A stretch of DNA of 64,000 nt, taken from positions 62,001-126,000 of the forward strand of contig WGNJ01000018.1 of the NCBI GenBank assembly GCA_016124635.1, in the 5' to 3' direction. The position numbers and the translations under genes were made by a program. Each line of letters begins with the position of its first letter. Position 1 is the stretch's first letter. Below, in pieces: positions 25,398 through 32,521 of the stretch. Under the pieces are notes generated by a model that was given only the letters and a program-made list of their open reading frames with translations, made no database searches and was not told the DNA's origin. This stretch comes from Alphaproteobacteria bacterium (GTDB lineage Bacteria; Pseudomonadota; Alphaproteobacteria; Micropepsales; Micropepsaceae).

Positions 25398-25823
25398 TTA
25401 GCGCCGCTTGCGCCTGGCGCTCGTCCGGCCAAGGCCAATCGCCTTCGCGAGTTTCGAGCGTTGTGCCGCATAATTGGGCGCGACCATCGGGTAGTCGGTC
25501 GGCAGGCCCCATTTTGCACGATATTGCTCCGGCGACAGGCTGTAGGACGTGCGCAGATGGCGCTTCAAGGATTTGAACTTCTTCCCGTCCTCAAGACAAA
25601 CGATGTAGTCGTCGGTCACGGAACGCTTGATTGAGACAGAGGGCTTGAGCGGCTCAGCCGCGCGCGCCGCGCCACCCCCGTTGACGCCGGCCACGGTCTC
25701 GTAAACCGCGGTTATCAGCGATGGGAGATCGGCCGCCATCATTCGATTGTTCGAAACGTAGGCCGTCACGATCTTCGCGGTCGTTTCGACCAGGGTCTCC
25801 TGGTCGGGCGGAGGGGGCGCCAT
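25398..25823 (-). CDS. mucR: MucR/Ros family transcriptional regulator
   Basis: 141 residues with the MucR/Ros zinc-finger region: Cys76 in DYIVCLEDGKKFKSLKRHL, His89, then LSPEQYRAKWGLPTDYPMVAP and the tail RSKLAKAIGLGR. MucR-type proteins are DNA-binding repressors of exopolysaccharide, motility, virulence and cell-cycle genes in alphaproteobacteria, and many bind their own promoter. The N-terminal region (TAKIVTAYVSNNRM) is the part used for higher-order oligomerisation. As is usual for MucR, the second cysteine of the Ros finger is replaced by Glu-Asp. The 228 bases upstream (25824-26051), up to the antiporter stop, hold no convincing gene and probably carry the mucR promoter. Confidence 0.93.
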   Translation of the reverse strand: MAPPPPDQETLVETTAKIVTAYVSNNRMMAADLPSLITAVYETVAGVNGGGAARAAEPLKPSVSIKRSVTDDYIVCLEDGKKFKSLKRHLRTSYSLSPEQYRAKWGLPTDYPMVAPNYAAQRSKLAKAIGLGRTSARRKRR

Positions 25824-26051
25824 TGCGATAGCTCTTGAGTCGAGGTCGTTCGCTAGACCCTAAGAACGCCTCATATCAGAATCAAGCAAATCGGGCGCGA
25901 AGACAGCAAAAAGAGAGCAGACAAGCGCACGTATTCTTGAAAACACAAGTGGTGCGCGAAACTTATCCTGCGGGCGAACTTAGTCGCGCAATCGGCTGCG
26001 AGCCTAAGAACCTACATGCCGCGCGGCTCAGCCAACCATCTCTTCGGTTGA

Positions 26052-27269
26052 TCACTCCGGAACCCAACCGAGTGTCCCGAGCATGGCAAAGAAGCCTGCG
26101 AGATATGCCGCAGGGAGAAACCAGCCTGTGCGTAGCCAGCCCAGCACCGATTTGGACTCCGGGAAGAGATTTGAGACCGCGACGCCGGCCGACGAGCCGA
26201 ACCAGACCATCGATCCGCCGAAGCCCACGGCATAGGCGAGGAAGCCCCAGTCGTAGCCACCCTGGTTCAGAGCCAAGGCTGTCAGCGGAATGTTGTCGAA
26301 CACCGCGGAGATGAAGCCCAGACTGAACGTCGTTTCCCAGGACGCGGGGGGCAGTGCTTCCACAGGCATAAGCGATGCGCACAGTACGAGGGAGAGCAGA
26401 AAGATCGTCCCCTTCACCGATTGAAAGAGGGCTCTGAAGTCCGGGAGCCGAATGACGGACGCTAGGATGATCATCCCCCATACCGCCATGCCGATGATCG
26501 GTAACTGATCCGCCATATGCGGCGCGACGATGTTTGTCGTGACGTTCGACGCGATCGCGGCGACGAGGATGGCGACGACGATCCAGATTCGCGTCCAATC
26601 GGCCTCGACTTGGCCGGGGCTATGTTTCCTGATCGGATGGAAACGCTGCTGCATGGCCGCGGCCGGAAGAGCGAACACAACGAAACAGACGGCAGCGCCT
26701 ACATACCCGTGCAAAACCTCCAGAGGGCTGTGACCGGCGATCCACATCATCGTCGTCGTCGTGTCGCCCACGACGCTGCCGGCACCTCCGGCGTTCGAGG
26801 AGGCAACGATCGCGGTCAGATATCCGAGACTGACGCGTCCGTTGTAGACGTGCCTCGCAACGGTCGCTCCGATGAGCGCGGCTGCGATGTTGTCCAAAAA
26901 GCCCGAGCCGATGAACACCAAGGCCAAGAGGGTCAGTCCGCCAAGCCACCCGTCGGGCAAAATGTTCGGCGCGAGATCCGGTAGGCGGCTCTGTTCGAAA
27001 TGGCGGGAGAGGATCGCGAAGCCGGTCAGCAGCAATCCGAGATTGGCGATGATGACCCATTCATGCCGAAGATGGCCGACCAAGCCGTCAATGCCTGTTC
27101 CGTCATGGAAGCCGACAACGAGAAACTTATAGGCAAGGATCGCCGTCAAACCAGTGAGCGCTACGAAAAGCGTTCGATGATGAAACAGCGCGATGCCCAA
27201 TAGCGTCGCCGCAAACAACACAAATTCGAGCGGCGCTCCGAACACCATAAATCCCGCGGCTTGATGCAT
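26052..27269 (-). CDS. Ion-transporter-superfamily (NhaD/ArsB/citrate-type) membrane antiporter
   Basis: 405 residues with about 11 transmembrane segments. The segment VASSNAGGAGSVVGDTTTTMMW is typical of the IT superfamily re-entrant loop (NhaD, ArsB, CitM). The paired element in the second half is FDNIPLTALALNQGGYDWG. NhaD-like proteins exchange Na+ for H+; citrate or arsenite alternatives cannot be ruled out. The chosen ATG at 27269 has a strong GGAGGG site and precedes the first hydrophobic segment directly. It lies 57 bases downstream of the lipoprotein hydrolase gene on the same strand and may be co-transcribed. Confidence 0.85.
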   Translation of the reverse strand: MHQAAGFMVFGAPLEFVLFAATLLGIALFHHRTLFVALTGLTAILAYKFLVVGFHDGTGIDGLVGHLRHEWVIIANLGLLLTGFAILSRHFEQSRLPDLAPNILPDGWLGGLTLLALVFIGSGFLDNIAAALIGATVARHVYNGRVSLGYLTAIVASSNAGGAGSVVGDTTTTMMWIAGHSPLEVLHGYVGAAVCFVVFALPAAAMQQRFHPIRKHSPGQVEADWTRIWIVVAILVAAIASNVTTNIVAPHMADQLPIIGMAVWGMIILASVIRLPDFRALFQSVKGTIFLLSLVLCASLMPVEALPPASWETTFSLGFISAVFDNIPLTALALNQGGYDWGFLAYAVGFGGSMVWFGSSAGVAVSNLFPESKSVLGWLRTGWFLPAAYLAGFFAMLGTLGWVPE

Positions 27270-27326
27270 GTTGCCCTCCGGGCCAGGTGCTTAGCCGGAA
27301 TGGCATCCACGTTCTAGCGCAAAAAA

Positions 27327-28367
27327 CTATTGCGAATCGGGCCGAGCCGTACGTGGTTCACCGGTCAGCAAATGCCGTCGCAAGAACTCGGCGGCCAAAG
27401 TTGCTGCCCGATGTGCTTGCGGTTCGGCGTAGATATCGAAGTGATCGCCGCCGACTTCTTCAAGCCGCGCGTTCGGATGTCTGTCCGCGAACGCCTTGAC
27501 GGCCGAAAACGGCGCGAAGCGATCGCCGCGCGAAGCGATAAGGAGAACGGGCGCTTTGATGTCGGCGGCTAAGACGGCGGGATTGTAGTCGTCGAAGGTG
27601 AAGATCGATCGTGCCGCGACCTGATTGCGATAGCGCGTGCCGCTGTGGACCAGCGACTTGAATGCGGCGAACGCCTTGTCGTCGACGATCATGCCGAAAC
27701 CGTCCGAAGGCGCAATCGCTGGGATCATTGAAGGATCGTCGCTGAACAGGCTTGCGATCAAATCACCCCAGCCGGCGAGCAAAAGTCGTGTGACCCAGAT
27801 GTAGCCTGGAAAGGTCGCTTCACCCTCGACCGTGGTGTCCACCATCGGCGCTTGAGCGACTGTGGCGTCGACATGGCCGTCTGCCGCGGCGGCGGCAAGC
27901 GCAAGCCCGCCGCCCATCGACGTGCCCCACAGTGCAAGGTGGCTGCCGTCGACTTGGGCGTTCGCGCGAACGAATTGAATCGCGGCCTTCCAATCGTCCA
28001 ATTGCTGCCAGGGATCGACCAATTGGCGCGGCGCGCCACCGCTGGCGCCGAAGTGGCGGTAGTCGAAAACGAACGCCGCAATTCCGCTTCGTGCGAACTC
28101 GGTTGCAAAATAAGGCAAAGCGACATCGCGCGTTCCGGCGAATCCGTGGGCCATCACGACGACCGGAGCCGGCGATCGACTTGCAGGTACGAACAGCCAA
28201 CCCGCACACTCGGTGTTGCCGCAGGGAAAGCGAATATCCAAGCGTTGGATGCCGTTCGCATCGACGACCGCCGGTTCGGCGGGCAATGCCGCGATCGGTG
28301 CGGGATCGCCGCATCCGGCGAGCAGCAGTGTCAGCGCAACTACGATTGCTTGCCTCACGATCGACAT
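27327..28367 (-). CDS. Alpha/beta-hydrolase lipoprotein
   Basis: 346 residues. Lipobox LLAGC puts the lipidated Cys at 19, so the protein is anchored to a cell-envelope membrane. The alpha/beta-hydrolase core shows the oxyanion segment VMAHGFAGTRD, nucleophile elbow GTSMGGG (Ser150), an Asp in RGDRFAPF (near 283) and the catalytic His in GGDHFDIY (near 312). The overall shape (ACGG.. cap, long insert with FSDDPSMIPAIAPSDGF) resembles BAAT/dienelactone-like esterases of the X-Pro dipeptidyl-peptidase/DLH type. Substrate unknown. A divergent TetR regulator 96 bases away probably controls it. Confidence 0.88.
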   Translation of the reverse strand: MSIVRQAIVVALTLLLAGCGDPAPIAALPAEPAVVDANGIQRLDIRFPCGNTECAGWLFVPASRSPAPVVVMAHGFAGTRDVALPYFATEFARSGIAAFVFDYRHFGASGGAPRQLVDPWQQLDDWKAAIQFVRANAQVDGSHLALWGTSMGGGLALAAAAADGHVDATVAQAPMVDTTVEGEATFPGYIWVTRLLLAGWGDLIASLFSDDPSMIPAIAPSDGFGMIVDDKAFAAFKSLVHSGTRYRNQVAARSIFTFDDYNPAVLAADIKAPVLLIASRGDRFAPFSAVKAFADRHPNARLEEVGGDHFDIYAEPQAHRAATLAAEFLRRHLLTGEPRTARPDSQ

Positions 28368-28375
28368 GTCTTCCG

Positions 28376-28385
28376 CTCAATTGAG
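28376..28385. promoter_or_regulatory. Short palindrome between the hydrolase and TetR genes
   Basis: CTCAATTGAG is a perfect 10-base dyad eight bases upstream of the hydrolase start. The position suits repression by the divergent TetR protein, but TetR operators are usually longer and no extended arms are visible. A second dyad, GACATGTC, overlaps the hydrolase start codon at 28363-28370. Offered only as a candidate. Confidence 0.25.
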
Positions 28386-28463
28386 TAGCCGCCCCAAGTT
28401 TGACGCCGCCTTGATCCGATGTCAGGCCGTCGTAAGCTCGCATTTTTGGGGACGCGACTCCGT

Positions 28464-29084
28464 ATGGCCAACGCATTGACGCAGCTTCGAAAAAAGCCCG
28501 CTCAGAAACGAGCGACGGTCACCTTCGATGCCATTCTCGACGCCGCCACTCAGATTCTCGAGGACAAAGGGGCGCGTGCGCTCACCACAAATCGGATCGC
28601 CGTGCGTGCCGGCGTCAGCGTCGGGTCGCTGTATCAGTACTTTCCGAACAAGGAGGCGATCGTTCGCGCGCTGATCGAACGCGAGCTGGCGCGTTCCGAG
28701 GCCTCGCGACCGGCAATCCTCGACGACGAGCACGCGTCACGTCGCCAAGTGATGAGCGCCGCGGTCGATTGGCATTTCGATGCTTACGGCATGGATTTGA
28801 GTGCGGCGGCCGCGCTGCGGAAGCTCGCCCGATCGCTGTTGCCGCTCGAGGAGCAAGATCGCGTTGCCAACCTGCGCCAGCAACGTTTGGCGCGCACCGT
28901 CGGACGTCTGACGCGGGCTCAGCCGACAAGATCGGCGCATGCAACGCTTCTTGTCGACGTGTGTCTCGATGCGATTTGCAAGGAAACGCTGCGCCGGCAC
29001 CCGGAGTGGCTCGCCTCCGAGACATTCCGGAAAGAGGTCAGCACACTGCTTTCGCGGTACCTGAGTCCCCTCTCGGCAGCGTGA
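28464..29084 (+). CDS. TetR/AcrR family transcriptional regulator
   Basis: About 206 residues. The N-terminal helix-turn-helix is classic TetR: ILDAATQILEDKGARALTTNRIAVRAGVSVGSLYQYFPNKEAIVRALI. The C-terminal ligand domain is helical and Leu-rich with no further motif. An in-frame ATG 15 codons upstream (28419) exists, but ATG 28464 gives the expected short lead before the DNA-binding helix and leaves a proper intergenic promoter. Divergent from the lipoprotein hydrolase gene, so that gene is the likely target; convergent with the RHH gene, ending six bases from its stop. Confidence 0.9.
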   Translation: MANALTQLRKKPAQKRATVTFDAILDAATQILEDKGARALTTNRIAVRAGVSVGSLYQYFPNKEAIVRALIERELARSEASRPAILDDEHASRRQVMSAAVDWHFDAYGMDLSAAAALRKLARSLLPLEEQDRVANLRQQRLARTVGRLTRAQPTRSAHATLLVDVCLDAICKETLRRHPEWLASETFRKEVSTLLSRYLSPLSAA

Positions 29085-29090
29085 CCCTAG

Positions 29091-29687
29091 CTAGTCTCCG
29101 CGAGCGTTGAGGCACGCACAATCGCCGAGTACGTCGGTCGGCACCGTTTCGAACCAAGCGTCGAGCGCCTCGTTGACGATCTCCTGAACCGGCTTGCGCA
29201 TCAAGGCCGAGGTCAGCTTCAAGCGAACGAACCGCGTGCGCTTCAAGCGAAGGTTCACGTGGTAGGTCTTGGTCGCGTCTTCCGGCGACGGGCCGGGGCA
29301 CGCGCCACAGCGCGGCTCTAGCGGTGTCTCGTGATGATATGCGTCCGCCGAGTGAACCAGCGTCGGCGTCATCAGCTGCACCGGCGCCGGAGGCGCCACT
29401 TCCACCGGCTCCTCATGATGCTCCGGCTCCGGATGGCGCAATTGATCCGGCTCCCGATGGTGCAAATGAAGCAGCTCCTCGGGCGTGCGCCGGCCGAACA
29501 CCGGCGGCGAGAAATGCGTGGGCTGCGGCCGCTCCGGGCCGTTCTGCATCATCGGACGCATATCGACCGCCGGTGCACCCACGCGCGTCAGCAACTGCTC
29601 TGCAAAAGGTGTCGCAGACGGTTCGGCCTCGCCTTTGCGCGCCAAGAGCCCCGCCGTCAGCGACGCGAATTTCACTTTGTTGGACAT
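29091..29687 (-). CDS. Ribbon-helix-helix-like protein downstream of a ParA ATPase
   Basis: 198 residues in two parts. The first 125 are low-complexity, Pro/His/Glu-rich and probably disordered, apart from an N-terminal KVKFASLTAGLLARKG element. The last part (141-182: TYHVNLRLKRTRFVRLKLTSA followed by RKPVQEIVNEALDAWFE) looks like a ribbon-helix-helix fold: one basic strand and two helices. It is flanked by Cys127/Cys130 (CGAC) and Cys190/Cys192 (CAC), which could bind metal. It lies 27 bases after the ParA-like gene, the arrangement of ParA with a small DNA-binding partner. The family was not recognised; DNA binding is inference. Confidence 0.65.
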   Translation of the reverse strand: MSNKVKFASLTAGLLARKGEAEPSATPFAEQLLTRVGAPAVDMRPMMQNGPERPQPTHFSPPVFGRRTPEELLHLHHREPDQLRHPEPEHHEEPVEVAPPAPVQLMTPTLVHSADAYHHETPLEPRCGACPGPSPEDATKTYHVNLRLKRTRFVRLKLTSALMRKPVQEIVNEALDAWFETVPTDVLGDCACLNARGD

Positions 29688-29714
29688 GGGAGTGATTCCC
29701 GTATCGCTGAATGA

Positions 29715-30461
29715 TTAGGAAACGGCGCGGCGACCGAAGATGGGCACTTCGCGTCCCAAGCTGTTGACGTTGCGGAACGCCGGTCCCGTGTGGATGACGG
29801 GCTCAGCGACCTCGGTCTGCACGGCGTCGAGACGCGCGAGACGCTGATCGATGTACTCCCACAGGCCCTTGACCTCCTCGGCCGACTTGCCGTTCGGATC
29901 GATTTCCATCACCGTGCGGCCGTCGATCATCGAGGCGGCAAAGTCGGTCCGATTGAAGATCGTGACCGGCGCGACGGTGCCGTGCTGCGAAAGGGCGACG
30001 GCGGCCTCCATCGTGATCTTGGCGCGCGGCGTCGCCGCATTCAGCGCGAAGATCATCGGCTTCTTGCGCGCTTCGACGATGTCGATCGTCGGCCCCACGG
30101 CGCGAAGGTCGTGCGGACTCGGGCGCGTCGGCAAGATCACGAGATCGGCAAAGCTCACGACCTCGGAGATTGCTTTGGTGACAGCCGGCGGCGTGTCGAT
30201 GACGACGAGCTTGAACCCGGCCGCGCGCGCCTCGTCGAGGTCGTGGACCAAATTCTGAAACATCGAATGAATGAAGGCGGGTTGCGGCGACTCGCGGCAG
30301 TTCCACCACTTCGCCAGCGAGCCTTGAGGGTCAGTGTCGATGAGCGCAACGGGCCCAGCGCCCGCGAGCTCCGCCATCACACCGACATGTCCCGCAAGCG
30401 TCGTCTTTCCCGAGCCGCCCTTCTGGGAGGCGAAGACGATAACGCGCATCGTATTCGACAC
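29715..30461 (-). CDS. ParA/MinD-family ATPase (orphan ParA-like)
   Basis: 248 residues. The deviant Walker A box KGGSGKTT lies at residues 14-21, the switch DTDPQGSLAKWW follows, and the Walker B-like VVIDTPP is present. Such ATPases position chromosomes, plasmids, chemoreceptor clusters or organelles by cycling on DNA or membrane. GTG 30461 was chosen because AAAGGAG sits seven bases upstream and the hydrophobic first strand follows; a longer frame reaches 30554 but starts with a basic, non-family stretch. The gene lacks a ParB with a CTPase domain next to it; the next gene encodes the RHH-like protein, and the one before encodes DUF2336. The three may form a transcription unit. Confidence 0.9.
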   Translation of the reverse strand: MSNTMRVIVFASQKGGSGKTTLAGHVGVMAELAGAGPVALIDTDPQGSLAKWWNCRESPQPAFIHSMFQNLVHDLDEARAAGFKLVVIDTPPAVTKAISEVVSFADLVILPTRPSPHDLRAVGPTIDIVEARKKPMIFALNAATPRAKITMEAAVALSQHGTVAPVTIFNRTDFAASMIDGRTVMEIDPNGKSAEEVKGLWEYIDQRLARLDAVQTEVAEPVIHTGPAFRNVNSLGREVPIFGRRAVS

Positions 30462-30638
30462 GGCGATACTCCTTTCGGCAACTCCGCTATCCGTTGAGCC
30501 TGAGCTCATGAGGACCGGAAGTTTTGCGTCTCGCCGTCTCCGGCGATTTGCCATTTCGAGGTCTAAGTCGAACTTCGCCCCCTTTGGGGCAAGGTCAGAA
30601 CCGACGGTACGGCCGCCGTATTAACCCGGAGTAAAATG

Positions 30639-30658
30639 CGCAATTTTCGAAAATTGCG
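30639..30658. promoter_or_regulatory. Perfect 20-base palindrome between DUF2336 and the ParA-like gene
   Basis: CGCAATTTTCGAAAATTGCG is its own reverse complement. It lies seven bases after the DUF2336 stop and 178 bases before the ParA-like start. A stem this AT-rich without a long U-run would make a weak terminator; an operator bound by the downstream RHH-like protein or another dimeric regulator is an alternative. The rest of the 203-base gap shows no gene. Confidence 0.55.
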
Positions 30659-30664
30659 GTTTGA

Positions 30665-31756
30665 CTAGGCGGCAGAAGCTACGATTTGCGCGTCCCAAAG
30701 CGCGACTGTTGCCTTCGCCCGGTCCAGTGAAACTGTGTCGTAGAGTTTCGCAATCGTCTCAATTTGCGCCAGCGGGCGAGCCTTGCCGTGGCGTTTGAAA
30801 TCAAGCTGCAAGAAGATCGAGGTGATCTGCGCGCGATCGGCGCCGATCGCCTTGGCCAGCAGCACCATCGGCTCGCCGCTCGGATCCGAAACCACACGCG
30901 CGGCGCTGTCGAGGGAGATGTTCGCGATCTTCGCGAGGCCTTCCGTGAAGCCTTTCACGTCGCCTTGCTTGAGCCTCGCAAGAATGGCGTTGAGCTCACC
31001 TTGGCGCCACTGAAATTCCGGAGCCGCGTTCAGGGCGCGTCTCATGCGCGTTTCATGCAGGATCGAACCCAAGATCGCGTCGAGCTCTTTGGCATCGATG
31101 GCAAACCTCTCAAGGATCACGTGACGCAGTGCAGCCGTGACCCACCAGAACATCTGATGCGCCAAATCCTTCGGCAAATCACCGCGAAGCAAGAGTGGCT
31201 TGCGGATCGATTCCACCGATTTGGAGAGCGCGACGAGGTCTTCGAAAACTTCCGCCGGTATGACGGCGCCCGCATTGGCGAGCAGCGCCTCCACGACTTT
31301 TGTCTCTTGTTTTGCCACAAGCGCGGCGCTGATCGATGCAGACAAGGCGCTGCGCTTGGCGATTGCCTGGCGATGCGCTGACGTCGCCTCGGCGATGATC
31401 GTCAAGAGATCGCGCTCGGTGAGCGCGGCGCTTTTTTCGAGAATTGGGCCGGCGACGGAGATCTCGTCGCTCGCGAGAAGCCTTGTGAGCGCCAGCGGCG
31501 GGGCGGTAAGCGCCGAAATACGTGCGGCGACCTTTTGACGAATTTGCTGCTCAACCTGCCCGATCAGGCCGACGAGTATCTCGTCGATCAGGGTGCGCAC
31601 CTCGGGCCTGAGTTCGCCCTCGCCCTCAAAAAGCAGCGACGAGACCCGCTCGAACAACGAGGAGCGAGCGAAGACGGCCCTGTTTTCGGCCAATACCTTA
31701 AGGCTCAGGAGCTCTTTGTTGTCCACGGCTTCGGCTCGCTGATCGGCGGCACTCAT
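30665..31756 (-). CDS. DUF2336 domain protein (second copy)
   Basis: 363 residues from ATG 31756, an all-helical, Ala/Leu-rich cytoplasmic protein of the DUF2336 family. The conserved-looking middle (PPLALTRLLASDEISVAGP, LTERDLLTIIAEATSAHRQAIAKR) corresponds to the same segments in the gene at 287-1450; this copy is more divergent. An upstream ATG at 31900 would add 48 residues of Ser/Arg-rich, non-family sequence, so the later start was preferred; no strong ribosome site supports either. It lies upstream of the ParA-like gene on the same strand. Function unknown. Confidence 0.8.
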   Translation of the reverse strand: MSAADQRAEAVDNKELLSLKVLAENRAVFARSSLFERVSSLLFEGEGELRPEVRTLIDEILVGLIGQVEQQIRQKVAARISALTAPPLALTRLLASDEISVAGPILEKSAALTERDLLTIIAEATSAHRQAIAKRSALSASISAALVAKQETKVVEALLANAGAVIPAEVFEDLVALSKSVESIRKPLLLRGDLPKDLAHQMFWWVTAALRHVILERFAIDAKELDAILGSILHETRMRRALNAAPEFQWRQGELNAILARLKQGDVKGFTEGLAKIANISLDSAARVVSDPSGEPMVLLAKAIGADRAQITSIFLQLDFKRHGKARPLAQIETIAKLYDTVSLDRAKATVALWDAQIVASAA

Positions 31757-31902
31757 GGGTCTGGGGTTCGCGATGGCTGACAGAGTGTCAGTTAGCGTCC
31801 AAACGGTTAAAATGACGTTGTCTTCATTTCGCCAGCGCTTGACGGCGGCCCTATCGGCGTGGCGTACAGATTGCCCCTGCCCCACCTGGAGAGAAGGCAC
31901 CC

Positions 31903-32196
31903 ATGCGTTTTGCCGCTATCGCCCTCGTTTTCGCCGCGAGCGCCCTCGTCGCGTGCGCCACAAACAAATATGAAAACGACCCGGACTACGATACGGGCTT
32001 CTCAGACGGCTGTTCGACCGGATCGGCGCGAACACCAGGAGCGCCAGTGACAAAGCCAACCCGCGACGACCGCTTGTGGCAGGACAGCGAAGCCTATCGA
32101 GCGGGCTGGAAGGGCGGATATGCGTCCTGCTCGCCCGGCTCACGGGGCGACACGCCCGGCGGCGATCGCGACATCGGCGGCCGCGGCGACCGTTGA
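31903..32196 (+). CDS. Small predicted lipoprotein
   Basis: 97 residues. A signal peptide with lipobox ALVAC places the lipidated Cys at 18. The mature part is short and polar, with a repeated pattern YDTGFSDGCSTG and YRAGWKGGYASC that suggests a small disulfide-linked hairpin, followed by a Gly/Asp/Arg-rich tail. Periplasmic or outer-membrane attached. Function unknown; it starts 146 bases from the divergent DUF2336 gene and is followed within ten bases by another small gene, so the two are probably one transcript. Confidence 0.7.
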   Translation: MRFAAIALVFAASALVACATNKYENDPDYDTGFSDGCSTGSARTPGAPVTKPTRDDRLWQDSEAYRAGWKGGYASCSPGSRGDTPGGDRDIGGRGDR

Positions 32197-32205
32197 GGTA
32201 GAAGA

Positions 32206-32460
32206 ATGCGCACGCTGGCGTTCATGATCGTATTGGCAGAGGTCTTGATCCTGGGACCTCTGATGTTGCTCTACGGACAGGTCGATCCTTGCCGTGCGCT
32301 CGCGGCCGAAATGGCGAACCGCGAGGGACCGACAAGCCTCGTGGGCGACATCATCAACGGCGATCCCGAAGTCGCGGCGCGGCGAGACATTGCCGATCTA
32401 TCGACCGGTCAATGCTACGTGCGCATCTATCAAAGCTGGATTCACCGCATCACCGGTTAG
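32206..32460 (+). CDS. Small hypothetical membrane-anchored or exported protein
   Basis: 84 residues with an N-terminal hydrophobic segment (AFMIVLAEVLILGPLMLLYG, residues 5-24) and a polar remainder carrying two cysteines (DPCRAL, GQCYVRIY) that could pair outside the cytoplasm. No family was recognised. Start ATG 32206 follows GAGGTAGAAGA; nine bases separate it from the lipoprotein gene, so it is likely co-transcribed. Coding potential is supported by normal composition and the signal-anchor-like start. Confidence 0.6.
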   Translation: MRTLAFMIVLAEVLILGPLMLLYGQVDPCRALAAEMANREGPTSLVGDIINGDPEVAARRDIADLSTGQCYVRIYQSWIHRITG

Positions 32461-32521
32461 CTTCAGGCGGCGCCCTACCGTCCACGATCGAGAGCCGCGG
32501 TCACGGCTCATCGATCTCTCC

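Noticed and set aside
25835-26314. 159-codon plus-strand ORF between mucR and the antiporter
   Set aside because: Most of it is opposite the antiporter's C-terminal coding region and it has no domain-like sequence.
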